Part shown: in pieces, positions 17,201-25,204 of the stretch
Position numbering within the stretch: the stretch's first letter is position 1
Layout of the letters: every line of letters begins with the position of its first letter
Source: a virus
Strand: one strand, 5' to 3'
IMG/VR virus record: IMGVR_UViG_3300049489_000807
Location: 1 to 44,486 of that record
DNA length: 44,486 bases
Program-made: the position numbers and the translations under genes
The notes under the pieces: model-generated
Databases searched by the model: none
What the model saw: only the letters and a program-made list of their open reading frames with translations
Told to the model about the DNA's origin: nothing

Positions 17201-17934
17201 CCGAGCCAACGACTCACACGTTCCGCGACACGATGCGCGACAAGCTCAGCCCTCCATGGCTCCGCGGGCTCGTTGGCGAAAAGGTTATGTACGCGCTCGC
17301 GGTCCAACTCGACGCGCTCGGCGACGCGGTTGCGGCGGCGGTGAAGTCGCGCTTCCCGAACCTCTACTCGCACGAGTCGCTTCCCTATGTCGGGCGCGAC
17401 CGGAAGATCTCACGCGGCCGCACGGAGACGGACGAAGTCTACGCCTCACGCCTCACGCGGTGGCTCGACGACCATGCCACGCGCGGCGGGCCTTATGCGC
17501 TCCTGGCACAGGTCTATGCGCACTACGCCCCGACCACCTTCGCGGTGGACCTCATTTATGCGTCGGGTAGGCGTTTTCAGATGGACGCGGACGGCGTTGT
17601 CGCAACGCGCGACGCTATCGTCTGGACTCCTGACACCGACACGGCGCGGTGGGCGCGATGGTGGCTTTTCTACGAGTGGCCCGACGAGATTCTTGCCGAC
17701 GGCCTTTGGGGCGACGCTGGCACGTGGTCAGACGGCGGCGTGTGGGACTCGGACCTTACCGCCGAAGATGTGGAAGACATGAGACTTGTTCCGAGGGAAT
17801 GGAACGCGGGTCATGCGCTGGGTAAAGTGGTGCTTCTTTCTGGCGATCTTGAGCTGTGGGATTACCCCGACGGAACGTGGGGAGACCCTGGACTCTGGAC
17901 CGAAACCGGTCCCGCACAACTGTCTATCGGGTGA
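17197..17934 (+). CDS. Tail protein I-like baseplate protein
   Basis: A 245-residue product directly after gpJ, the slot of P2 gpI / Mu gp48, which links wedge to tail fibres. An N-terminal helical region (EKVMYALAVQLDALGDAVAAAVKSRFP) is followed by TDEVYASRLTRWLDDHATRGGPYALLAQ, which fits this family. The C-terminal third is Trp/Gly/Asp-rich with short repeats (GLWGDAGTWSDGGVWDSD; later DGTWGDPGLWTETG), likely a surface or fibre-attachment segment. It starts with a GTGA overlap. Confidence 0.7.
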   Translation: MTEPTTHTFRDTMRDKLSPPWLRGLVGEKVMYALAVQLDALGDAVAAAVKSRFPNLYSHESLPYVGRDRKISRGRTETDEVYASRLTRWLDDHATRGGPYALLAQVYAHYAPTTFAVDLIYASGRRFQMDADGVVATRDAIVWTPDTDTARWARWWLFYEWPDEILADGLWGDAGTWSDGGVWDSDLTAEDVEDMRLVPREWNAGHALGKVVLLSGDLELWDYPDGTWGDPGLWTETGPAQLSIG

Positions 17935-17941
17935 GGATGCA

Positions 17942-18586
17942 ATGGCGAAAAATCTGACCGAATCGTCGACCTTCACAGCCAACGTATCCGTGCCCGAGGC
18001 TGCGGACGCGCGCACTGCGGCGAGCGTTGAGAATGCGTTTCAGGCGCTCACGAATCGCGCAAAGTGGCTCTACGACCGCATTGTGCAACTCCTGCCCGTA
18101 GCGTCGACATCCGTGACGCGATGGGTCGGCACGGGTTATCAGAGCTCTGCTAACCAGGGCGCAACCGATTCGGGATGGTTCCACGCCTATCTAGATCCCG
18201 GCTCCGCTCTTTCCGACGGCGCGGCGCGCGCAAAGCGATTGATCTCGTTTGATCACGTCTTACCAAACGGGTGCACGATCACTCAGGTACGCGTGCGCAT
18301 CGACCCGCTAAATGCGCAAGCCACCGCAGCAGATCGGATGAACGCGCAGGTGATGGTGAACAGCCAGGCGGGGTTAGCGGCGATCGCTGCAGGTGCAACC
18401 AGTGCAGTCACTTATAGCGACGCCACGAACGCGGCACAGTGGATCACGATCTCAGGGTTGGCAATCGTCGTAGACAAGACGACGAAATCCTACGCCGTGG
18501 CCGTTTGCAACTCGGTCGACTACGCGGGTGATTACATCCACGGCGCCGAAGTTACGTTCACCACTTCGAAGCTCTTCGTGGACTGA
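17942..18586 (+). CDS. Tail-tip/fibre-associated protein, unknown family
   Basis: A 214-residue protein starting at ATG 17942 with a GAGG ribosome-binding site just upstream. The N-terminus (ESSTFTANVSVPEAADARTAASVENAFQALTNRAKWLY) is a helical tail-attachment-like segment found in other fibre-cluster proteins. The rest is beta-rich and Ala/Thr-rich. The position between gpI and the tailspike supports an adaptor or short fibre. I cannot name a family. Confidence 0.5.
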   Translation: MAKNLTESSTFTANVSVPEAADARTAASVENAFQALTNRAKWLYDRIVQLLPVASTSVTRWVGTGYQSSANQGATDSGWFHAYLDPGSALSDGAARAKRLISFDHVLPNGCTITQVRVRIDPLNAQATAADRMNAQVMVNSQAGLAAIAAGATSAVTYSDATNAAQWITISGLAIVVDKTTKSYAVAVCNSVDYAGDYIHGAEVTFTTSKLFVD

Positions 18587-18601
18587 AAGCGGGGTTTACC
18601 C

Positions 18602-20512
18602 ATGTCGTTGCTCGACTCGGTTTTCGGGATCAACAGCATCTTTTCGCGGGGCACTGCGGTTGCCACGCGGAAGAAGCTGAACGCGGTTGGTGGGCTGGTT
18701 GCTGTTGATGACTCGAGCAACGCGCGCACCAACTTCGTTTTGAAGTGCGTGCTCTCAACCGACTTGGCTTCGTTGCGCGGCGTGTACGACGGAGAGGAGA
18801 TTCACGTAGAGGGGTACTCCGCACGCGGCGACGATGGCGGCGGTTCCTTCGTCTGGGATGATGACTCCAACGTCACCCCGGTTGCCGGTGTTATCTGCGG
18901 GACGGGTCCAGGCCAATGGATTCGCAGGCGCAAGGGCGGCGTATGGGATCCGGCGTGGCTCGGAGCTCCCACGACTGGAGACGCGACAGCCGCTCTTCAA
19001 GCTGCACTCGACACAGGTAATGATCTCGACCTCCAAGGTCGCACGTACTACGCGCACGAGCTCACGATGAGCACGAACTTTCAGCGCATCGTGTCGACTG
19101 GCGGCAAGGGCCGGATCATCAAAAACGCGAACGGTGTACTGCTCACGGTTTCCGGCAACGATTGCGGACTCGAGAACATCGAGATTCGTGGCGACGCGTC
19201 GACGCCTGTTTACACGGGCGCGAACATCCACAACACGGGCGATCGATTCGAGCTGCAGAACGTCAACTCGCTCTATGCGTACGCGGAAGCCCTTATTTCG
19301 GCGGGTGAAACTCAGATTTACGGTGGCAAGTATCAGACCGCTGATGCCGGCGCTGGCGCGTACGATATCGTGATCGGCAAGACGTCGGCGCAAACGCTGT
19401 ACCACATCATCAGCGGAACACGCTCGAACCAGCACGCGGGCGGGATCAAGCTCCTGAACTGCGGAACGAGCACGATTCAGGGGTGCCAGTTCGGTAAGCT
19501 GCTGCTCGACGACGATGGCGCTGGGACTGGCGCATCAGGCAATAAGATCATTGCCAACCGCATTCACGACGACATCACGGTTGACCAATCGAACACCGTG
19601 ATCGTGGGCAACATCCTCGGCTCGCTTTGCGCTGTCACATTCAACGCGAGCACGTCTAATTGTCGCTACGCGCTGAACGTCGAGGACGCCGCGACAACGA
19701 TCACGAACAACGGCAACCAGAACAACCTGATCCTTCGCGAAAGGTCGACAGGTTCGACCAATGACATCGGTTTGGGCGACGATGCTGATTCGTGGCGCAT
19801 GACGTGCGATCCAAGTGGGCACACGAAGTTTGCTTCGCACGTAACAGTCCCGAACAACCGGTCGTTCCGTTCGTTCTTGCAGGACGGGACAACTTTGGCG
19901 GACATCGCGCAGATCGGCGCGACAGACAATCTCACGATTGGGGCAGGCATATCAGGGACAACCGGATATGGCGCACTCAACGGTGGTTCCGGAGGCGTCT
20001 ATCAGGTTGTGAGCGGCACCTCGCGAACGTTCGTCAACGCTACCGAGTTCCGACCCAATCCAGACAACACGCTCAAACTCGGGCACGCGTCCTATCGCTG
20101 GACAGAGGTGTTTGCCGCGAATGCGACGATCAACACTTCCGACGAACGCCTCAAAGCTGAGATCTCATGCATCGATCCTCGCGTATTGAAAGCGTGGGGC
20201 AAGGTCGAATTCTGCCAATACAAGATGCGCGACGCAGTCGAGGTCAAAGGCTCCGATGGCGCGCGTTGGCACTTCGGTGTGATCGCGCAACGTGTGATCG
20301 AGGCCTTCAAATCTGAGGGGCTCGACGCATTTGCATACGGGCTCGTGTGTCACGACTCATGGGACGCGCAGACCATTCCGGCGCAGATGGACGGTGACCG
20401 CGTGGTCATGGCCGAGCAACACAGCCCATCCGGTGACCGCTATGGCATACGCTACGAAGAAGCTCTCGCTCTTGAATGCGCGTACCTGCGTAGCCGATTG
20501 GAAGACCGATGA
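18602..20512 (+). CDS. Tailspike/fibre with beta-helix and S74 auto-cleaving chaperone
   Basis: Host-recognition protein of 636 residues. A head-binding N-terminus with GDDGGGSFVWDDDS leads into a pectate-lyase-like right-handed beta-helix (about 115-380; repeated short strands such as NGVLLTVSGNDCGLENIEIRG), often a polysaccharide-binding or -degrading fold. The end is a Peptidase_S74 intramolecular chaperone. Its motif TSDERLKAEI places the catalytic dyad at Ser513 and Lys518, so cleavage just before Ser513 should release about 124 residues after trimer folding. The stop overlaps the next start by 4 bp. Confidence 0.82.
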   Translation: MSLLDSVFGINSIFSRGTAVATRKKLNAVGGLVAVDDSSNARTNFVLKCVLSTDLASLRGVYDGEEIHVEGYSARGDDGGGSFVWDDDSNVTPVAGVICGTGPGQWIRRRKGGVWDPAWLGAPTTGDATAALQAALDTGNDLDLQGRTYYAHELTMSTNFQRIVSTGGKGRIIKNANGVLLTVSGNDCGLENIEIRGDASTPVYTGANIHNTGDRFELQNVNSLYAYAEALISAGETQIYGGKYQTADAGAGAYDIVIGKTSAQTLYHIISGTRSNQHAGGIKLLNCGTSTIQGCQFGKLLLDDDGAGTGASGNKIIANRIHDDITVDQSNTVIVGNILGSLCAVTFNASTSNCRYALNVEDAATTITNNGNQNNLILRERSTGSTNDIGLGDDADSWRMTCDPSGHTKFASHVTVPNNRSFRSFLQDGTTLADIAQIGATDNLTIGAGISGTTGYGALNGGSGGVYQVVSGTSRTFVNATEFRPNPDNTLKLGHASYRWTEVFAANATINTSDERLKAEISCIDPRVLKAWGKVEFCQYKMRDAVEVKGSDGARWHFGVIAQRVIEAFKSEGLDAFAYGLVCHDSWDAQTIPAQMDGDRVVMAEQHSPSGDRYGIRYEEALALECAYLRSRLEDR

Positions 20513-21306
20513 GAGACCGATCGCGAGATCGCGGTGCGTCTTGGATTTCTGCGCGGCAAGCGGCGTTTTCGTCGATGCTGGCCGCGTTTGCCGGCGGCTC
20601 CGTGTTCACGGCGAGTAAGGTCACAATCGCATCGTCGAACACATCGACGCTTGTGGACTGGTTAGACGAGACGCATGCGCTGGCACAGGCGACCAATCGT
20701 GTCCCGACCCCAGTCCCCGACGCGGCGTTCAGAGGCTTCCCGTCGCTCCGCTTCACCGCGTCAAACCAGAACTACGATAGCAGTCGAGCTGCCGCGACCT
20801 GGAACCGTCTGCATGACGGCTCGGGGGGCGGATGGGCCGCGGTGATGGTCGTCGAAGCCATGAGTGCGCCCGGTCGTGCCTGGTACGTGATCGACACAGG
20901 CGGGGCGACTGCGGCGCGCGGAGCGAGCGGGTATCCGTTCGTGGACGCGGGGCCCGTGACCAAGACCCGCCAAATCATTCGCAACGACGCTGCGAACATC
21001 CTCAGCCTGACGTCTCCCGTTGGTGCGTGGGTAGAAGGTACAGCCTTCGTCATTAGAGCCGGGTACACCGAGGGGGCCTCGCCCGAAGCGACGCTCGATC
21101 AAAACGGGGTGAGCCAAGCGACCGGCAACACGACCGGTGCACCGAGCGCGAGCGACGCAACGCGCACGCTGCGCCTCAATGGCTCGATGACCGCTGGCGA
21201 TATCTACAGGCTTGCGGCGCTGGTCATCCCGCCCGCTGCTTGGACAGCGGCGCAAATTGCCGCTCTGAATAGATGGGTCAAAACGCTCGGCATAGCCGGC
21301 GGGTGA
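20509..21306 (+). CDS. Putative tail fibre protein with lectin-like domain
   Basis: A 265-residue protein. After a basic N-terminus the sequence is beta-rich with the pattern of a concanavalin/LamG-like jelly roll (SLRFTASNQNYDSS, GGWAAVMVVEAMSAPGRAWYVIDTGG, TAFVIRAGYTEG, AGDIYRLAALVIPPAAWTAAQI). Such domains in tail-tip clusters bind surface glycans. It overlaps the tailspike stop. A GC-rich hairpin without a U-tract (21316-21332) lies in the short gap after it. The fold call is from pattern only. Confidence 0.5.
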   Translation: MRDRSRDRGASWISARQAAFSSMLAAFAGGSVFTASKVTIASSNTSTLVDWLDETHALAQATNRVPTPVPDAAFRGFPSLRFTASNQNYDSSRAAATWNRLHDGSGGGWAAVMVVEAMSAPGRAWYVIDTGGATAARGASGYPFVDAGPVTKTRQIIRNDAANILSLTSPVGAWVEGTAFVIRAGYTEGASPEATLDQNGVSQATGNTTGAPSASDATRTLRLNGSMTAGDIYRLAALVIPPAAWTAAQIAALNRWVKTLGIAGG

Positions 21307-21349
21307 GTTTTGCGAGCCGCGGTCAACGCGGCATTAGGGGTATTGCCAA

Positions 21350-22090
21350 ATGAAACAACTCGACTACAGCGATGCTGCTCCCGGCGCGAACACCACCGAG
21401 TACACTCTTTTCGACTCGACCTTGTTGTCGAAAGGCGTGATCGCTGGCATCGATGGCTGTCGATACCGGCTTTCCATCAAGCACAATACGGTAGGAACGT
21501 TGAAGGCCTATGCATCGAATGACCGTTCAACGTGGGTTCAGTTCTTCGAGCGCTACGTGCCAGCTCCCGCTGCAACGAAGCGCACTCACGAGTTCTCAAT
21601 CCCCGTGGGCATGCACAAGGACGTCAAGGTCACCTGGGTCAACGGCGGGTCCGCGCAATCAACCTGGTACGTCGCTCACGCGCTGATGAGCGCGTCCGAA
21701 GTCGACCCGATCAAGAGCGTGCTCGATGTTATTCCCGGGCCGGTCTCGTCACTCGACAACTTCGCGGAAGCGGTTTCGACGACGCACTTCGTGCGACCGG
21801 TCAAAACGGGATGGCTCGGGCGCTGCGTTCGCTTTCGAGCGCAAACCGCGAACATCTGGCTCGTGTTCGGCACGGCTGACACCGTTGAAGCCGACCGTGC
21901 CGCGGTGGTCAGTGGCGCGAGCTCGTCGGCGTGGACCGGCAGCGTGAAGATCGCCGATCGGATCCCGATCGACGGCTTTTCCGACTTCTACATCGACCCA
22001 TCTTGGACGCACTTCAGCGCCGAGGGTGACGCCGCGGGCACGCTCGTTGGCATCCTCTCCGGATACGAACAAACCGACCTTCCTATCTAA
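21350..22090 (+). CDS. Putative tail-tip protein, unknown family
   Basis: A 246-residue protein of beta-strand character in two parts. Residues about 1-115 resemble a small jelly roll (YRLSIKHNTVGTLKAYASNDRSTW) and about 120-246 form a second beta domain ending in DFYIDPSWTHFSAEGDAAGTLVG. An AGGGG stretch precedes ATG 21350. It is the last structural gene before the lysis cassette, so it is probably a fibre accessory or a virion surface protein. No family recognised. Confidence 0.5.
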   Translation: MKQLDYSDAAPGANTTEYTLFDSTLLSKGVIAGIDGCRYRLSIKHNTVGTLKAYASNDRSTWVQFFERYVPAPAATKRTHEFSIPVGMHKDVKVTWVNGGSAQSTWYVAHALMSASEVDPIKSVLDVIPGPVSSLDNFAEAVSTTHFVRPVKTGWLGRCVRFRAQTANIWLVFGTADTVEADRAAVVSGASSSAWTGSVKIADRIPIDGFSDFYIDPSWTHFSAEGDAAGTLVGILSGYEQTDLPI

Positions 22091-22099
22091 GGGTGAGAC

Positions 22100-22339
22100 G
22101 TGCTCAAGAAAATCGACCCCGTCGTCCTAACCCTCTGCGCAACCGCGGTGATCGTCGCGTGCGTCCTCGGTGCCGCGCTCTCCCCTGACGAGTCCGTGCG
22201 TACCGTGCTCGTCGCCCTCGCGTCTGCGCTCGTTGGATGGGTAGGCATGTCGAAGCCCCAAGACGCGGAAGCAATCCGCGGCCTCGCCGAAGCGCTCACC
22301 ACGGCGCTCCGCAACTCGGAACGCCCGAAGGACCACTGA
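22100..22339 (+). CDS. Holin-like membrane protein
   Basis: A 79-residue protein with two hydrophobic segments (about residues 8-28, VVLTLCATAVIVACVLGAAL, and about 34-50, VRTVLVALASALVGWVG) and a charged C-terminus. It starts at GTG 22100 and directly precedes the endolysin, the classical holin position. A holin makes timed inner-membrane holes to release the endolysin. With two short membrane segments it would be class II-like. Size, topology and position are the evidence. Confidence 0.65.
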   Translation: MLKKIDPVVLTLCATAVIVACVLGAALSPDESVRTVLVALASALVGWVGMSKPQDAEAIRGLAEALTTALRNSERPKDH

Positions 22340-22340
22340 C

Positions 22341-22484
22341 ATGGTCTGGGAAGTCTTGATCGGAAAGCTCGTCGTGATCGGATTCGACATTGCGGACCGC
22401 GTCCGCGAGCGCCGTGCACGTCGACGCGCAAAGCGGGCGAAGGTTAAGCCGAAGCCGCCCGAGCAGTGCCCCGCGAAGGAGTGA
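22341..22484 (+). CDS. 47-residue basic protein of the lysis cassette
   Basis: A short frame (ATG 22341 to TGA 22484) squeezed between holin-like and endolysin genes, one base after the former and three before the latter. The product has a hydrophobic N-terminal helix (VWEVLIGKLVVIGFDI) followed by a strongly basic tail (RVRERRARRRAKRAK) and a Pro/Cys end. It may be a second holin, an antiholin or a membrane-anchored helper. I do not recognise a family. Confidence 0.55.
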   Translation: MVWEVLIGKLVVIGFDIADRVRERRARRRAKRAKVKPKPPEQCPAKE

Positions 22485-22487
22485 GCC

Positions 22488-23327
22488 ATGCTTGTCGTGA
22501 ACGGATTCGGGTGGGAAGTGCCGGGACGCACGGGAGACAACTTCCGGCAGAACCCGAAGCTCTCGCTCACGCAGCGTGGTGACTTTCGCCCGCGAAGGCC
22601 TGATGAGGTCGTGCTCGGCGTCGTCTTTCACACACGCCTTGGCCTTCGCGGCGAAGTGAGGCCCGGGCGCGGACCCAATCGCGGTTGGGACCTCGACCTC
22701 GCTGCGCGCTTCAGCAAAGACGATCGCGCGGCAAGCTGTCACGTCGCCGTCGACGCGGACGGCTCTTACGCGTGCTTCGCGGACCTCGCGCGCGTGGCCA
22801 CCTATCACGCCGGTCACGTCAACGGGATCACGGTGGGCATCGAGCTCTACCAAGAGGCCGACGGCGCCGTGTACGAAGAGACGCTCGAGTCAGGCGCGGA
22901 CATTTGCGACGTCGTCACGCGCGTATTCGGCGTGCAGCGCCAAGTGCCGGTCGAGCGCGCGATCTGCCGCCGCTTCGCGAACATCCTTCCGACCGATGCA
23001 AAGACGTACATCGCGGGCGGTAATCGCGGACGCGACTTCAGTGGCGTCTACGGGCATCGCAACATCACGCGCAATCGCGGTGAGGGTGACCCGGGCGATC
23101 GAATCTTCGAGTTGCTCGTCGAGCGAGGCTACGAGCGTTACGCGGTCGATGCGGGCGAGGACATCGCTGTGTGGGAGCAGAGACAGCGCGAGCTCAACAT
23201 GGACCCGCGCGAGGTCGACGGCGTGCCGGGACAGGTGACGCGGTCGATGATCGCGATGCACCGCAAGGGCGGCCCGGGGATTTGGGTCGAGCGCGAGGGA
23301 GACGAGACCTTTCACACGGTGGGGTGA
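22488..23327 (+). CDS. Endolysin, N-acetylmuramoyl-L-alanine amidase
   Basis: Cuts the amide bond between muramic acid and the peptide stem of peptidoglycan. The 279-residue protein has an Amidase_2-like domain over about 35-205: His48 in VVFHTRLG and His190 in YGHRNITRNRGEGDPGD with Asp201 are the likely zinc ligands, and THAGH-like His107 and Glu119 (VGIEL) fit conserved positions. The C-terminal part (EQRQRELNMDPREVDGVPGQVTRSMIAMHR) resembles a small peptidoglycan-binding repeat. A GGAG site lies upstream. No signal peptide is seen, so it should depend on the holin. Confidence 0.83.
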   Translation: MLVVNGFGWEVPGRTGDNFRQNPKLSLTQRGDFRPRRPDEVVLGVVFHTRLGLRGEVRPGRGPNRGWDLDLAARFSKDDRAASCHVAVDADGSYACFADLARVATYHAGHVNGITVGIELYQEADGAVYEETLESGADICDVVTRVFGVQRQVPVERAICRRFANILPTDAKTYIAGGNRGRDFSGVYGHRNITRNRGEGDPGDRIFELLVERGYERYAVDAGEDIAVWEQRQRELNMDPREVDGVPGQVTRSMIAMHRKGGPGIWVEREGDETFHTVG

Positions 23328-23330
23328 CGA

Positions 23331-23807
23331 GTGCAGGACGTGAGCCCCCAGGCCGTGGTCGCGGCATTCGTCGCGCTCGTCGTCGGCGGGGTCAGGGTGC
23401 TCACAGCGGTGCTCGAGGCGCGCAACGCGCGCAAGCTCAAGCGCCTCGAGCAGTCGGTTCCGCCGAGTGCCCCCACCGCGTTGCCGCGCAAGCCGTCCAC
23501 GTCGGACCTCGACCGGCGTCTACAGCGCCTCGAGCACACCGACGAGCTCCGCATTCGCGTGGCCGTGCTCGAGGCCGAGCTCGAGGACGCGCGTGGTGTG
23601 GCGCAGGACTACGCGCGCACCGCGGCCGCACTCGCGGCGTCTCGTGCAGAGCAAGAGCGGCTGAAGGTGCTCGTGCACGAGCTCAAGCACGGGCGCAGTC
23701 GTGTGCCGCCGATGCCCGTTGCGGAGGCCGACGTGATCGAGATCGACGACACGCCGACACCGCGGCCGCAGAGGGCGCCGAGGAAGCCGAGGGAGTCAGG
23801 CTCGTGA
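23331..23807 (+). CDS. Spanin-like membrane/coiled-coil protein
   Basis: A 158-residue protein starting at GTG 23331. An N-terminal membrane segment (about residues 7-25, AVVAAFVALVVGGVRVLTAV) is followed by a charged coiled coil (about 30-120) and a Pro/Arg-rich tail. This topology fits an inner-membrane spanin (Rz-like), which helps disrupt the outer membrane at lysis, or the DUF2730-type proteins of Mu-like phages. No separate outer-membrane lipoprotein gene was found. Its last 12 bp overlap the convergent gene on the minus strand, where a GAGTCA/TGACTC hairpin lies (23793-23810). Confidence 0.5.
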   Translation: MQDVSPQAVVAAFVALVVGGVRVLTAVLEARNARKLKRLEQSVPPSAPTALPRKPSTSDLDRRLQRLEHTDELRIRVAVLEAELEDARGVAQDYARTAAALAASRAEQERLKVLVHELKHGRSRVPPMPVAEADVIEIDDTPTPRPQRAPRKPRESGS

Positions 23808-24353
23808 CTCGAGCCATTGAAGCGCACCCTTCGCGGTGACCGTCCACGCGCGCTTGCCCTCCTTGGCTTGCCGCGCTCCCGGGAGGTCGCCCGCGGCCGC
23901 GAGCTGTAGGAGGTAGTCTCGATTGACGCCCGCGAGCACCGCGAGTTGCGCGGGCGTGATCGCCTTGCCTGCGGCGAGCTGCTCACGCGCGACCGCGGCC
24001 GCAATCACTACGCCGAGCTCGGTCTCAGGCTCACTCTCGACGAGCCCGTCGACGTCACTTGTGCCCTCGCCGATCGCGCTCGTGTAGAGCGGGATCAGTG
24101 ACACGAGGTACTCGTGCACTGGCGCGTCGAGCTCGCCTCCGTGGACGGCATAGTGAGCGAGGGTGCGCACGCACTGATAGATCTGCGATCGCGTGAGGGC
24201 GTCCACCTCGATTCCCGGCGTGGGCACGTCGCCGATCGGCGCAACCTGCCAGAGCAGAGTCGTCACGTGGTCGAGCAGCGTGCGCGCGGTGTCGAGCGCG
24301 ACGGTCTGCGGGTCGATTGCGCTCAGGCGGATTGCGGATGTCTTCGGCGCCAT
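23796..24353 (-). CDS. Putative DNA-binding protein with C-terminal HTH
   Basis: A 185-residue protein read against the late operon. Residues about 130-185 (TPAQLAVLAGVNRDYLLQLAAAGDLPG...AWTVTAKGALQWLESR) look like a winged-helix of the MerR/excisionase kind. The N-terminal two-thirds are helical. It lies between lysis genes and the attachment region, opposite the integrase, so a recombination directionality factor or a regulator of late genes is possible. Both are inference. Confidence 0.55.
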   Translation of the reverse strand: MAPKTSAIRLSAIDPQTVALDTARTLLDHVTTLLWQVAPIGDVPTPGIEVDALTRSQIYQCVRTLAHYAVHGGELDAPVHEYLVSLIPLYTSAIGEGTSDVDGLVESEPETELGVVIAAAVAREQLAAGKAITPAQLAVLAGVNRDYLLQLAAAGDLPGARQAKEGKRAWTVTAKGALQWLESRA

Positions 24354-24410
24354 TTGATCGTTACCTCCACGAGCAACGCGAGCGCACTCGCGCGGCCGAG
24401 CAGGCGGCGA

Positions 24411-24812
24411 TCAGCGTGAGCGCAGGTCGCTGGCGTCCGTCCACGTCTGGACGCCAGAATCCCAGCCAACGAAGATCTGGCGGTCTCGACCGAGGCGCAT
24501 CACTCGCCCGGTGTCGTAGTCCTCGGTCCCTGGCTCGCCGGCCTCGACCTTGTCGCCAGGAGACCAGCCCACGACCGCGACCGCGACTAGGCCGATGTCA
24601 TCGGCCTTGAGGGTGAGTCCCGCGCGTTCGAGAATGCTGTCGATTTCCGCGAGCTCGTCGTCACCGTACCCGCAGCGCGATCCGGCGTCGTCTGCCGGGT
24701 CTACGCCGCACGTGGCGTAAGCGATCAGGTAATCGCCAGCATCCGCTTGGCGAGCCCACTCGCGGCTCGATGTCATGTCACGCGCCCCTGCGGTACAATG
24801 GATCTTGGTCAT
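24411..24812 (-). CDS. Hypothetical protein with SH3-like C-terminus
   Basis: A 133-residue protein with a GGAG ribosome-binding site 7 bases before ATG 24812. The C-terminal half (GDKVEAGEPGTEDYDTGRVM...IFVGWDSGVQTWTDASDL) reads as a small SH3-like beta barrel of the kind found in many phage accessory proteins. The N-terminal half is acidic and helical with two Cys. Upstream is the repeat-rich attachment region. Function unknown. Confidence 0.55.
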   Translation of the reverse strand: MTKIHCTAGARDMTSSREWARQADAGDYLIAYATCGVDPADDAGSRCGYGDDELAEIDSILERAGLTLKADDIGLVAVAVVGWSPGDKVEAGEPGTEDYDTGRVMRLGRDRQIFVGWDSGVQTWTDASDLRSR

Positions 24813-24838
24813 GGCTGGTCTCCATCCGGCTATGGCTA

Positions 24839-24920
24839 GAGGGTCCGGCGTTAGCGCGCCGTGACCCTCACTTGATTTAGAGATGTTATCGCGAGGTCGC
24901 CTAGAGATGCAATCTCTAAA
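24839..24920. repeat. Hairpin and TAGAGAT repeats left of the attachment region
   Basis: An inverted repeat GAGGGTCCGGCG (24839-24850) / CGCCG-T-GACCCTC (24857-24869) forms a strong stem. Then TTTAGAGAT (24876-24884) is repeated inverted as ATCTCTAAA (24912-24920). The segment TAGAGAT-GCA-ATCTCTA (24902-24918) is itself a perfect palindrome, giving three TAGAGAT half-sites in 45 bp. No U-tract follows, so these are more likely protein-binding sites (excisionase, repressor or integrase) than terminators. Confidence 0.6.
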
Positions 24921-24952
24921 TAGAGTCGAGCCCCGCGCAGTCCCGTCGATTC

Positions 24953-25132
24953 ATCGCGAAGTGAATCGGTTCACTTGGTGGCACTTCGACGATCGCCATC
25001 TATTTGAAATGGCGCGTGTTTTTGTTCAGTGCGCACGGTTTCGTAAACGCTTTATCGCCGGAAGAAAACCGAAAGAAAAACAACTACTTAGATTTTCGAT
25101 TCACTTCGCGATTCACTTCGCACGATTCACTT
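24953..25132. repeat. CGATTCACTT repeats: candidate integrase arm-binding sites
   Basis: The 16-mer at 24953-24968 (ATCGCGAAGTGAATCG) is the exact inverse of 25097-25112. The core CGATTCACTT is repeated directly at 25097, 25109 and 25123, and the last copy touches the first base of the tRNA gene. A degenerate GGTTCACTT follows the left copy (24968-24976). The 24969-25096 interval is AT-richer than its surroundings and holds no gene. Direct and inverted short repeats beside a tRNA and an integrase with an arm-binding-like N-terminus are what an attP arm looks like. Confidence 0.6.
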
Positions 25133-25204
25133 GCCCGAGTAGCTCAGGGGTAGAGCAGCGCATTCGTAATGCGCAGGTCGGGGGTTCAAATCCCTTCTCG
25201 GGCT
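25133..25204 (+). tRNA. tRNA-Thr (anticodon CGU), likely part of the attachment site
   Basis: A complete cloverleaf: acceptor stem GCCCGAG/CTCGGGC, D arm GCTC/GAGC, anticodon stem GCGCA/TGCGC with loop TTCGTAA (CGU, reads ACG, Thr), and T arm GGGGG-TTCAAAT-CCCTT with two G-U pairs. No CCA is encoded. tRNA genes are common integration targets, and the integrase gene runs into this one from the other side. A normal attP keeps only the tRNA 3' part, so a full copy is unusual. Confidence 0.93.
25133..25204. other. Candidate attP core within tRNA-Thr
   Basis: The tRNA lies between the arm-like repeats and the integrase gene, and phage genes continue on both sides. This is therefore not a prophage end but an uncrossed attP. 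The crossover is expected in the anticodon or T-arm part, where attB identity restores the host tRNA. The exact core cannot be set without the host sequence. Confidence 0.55.
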
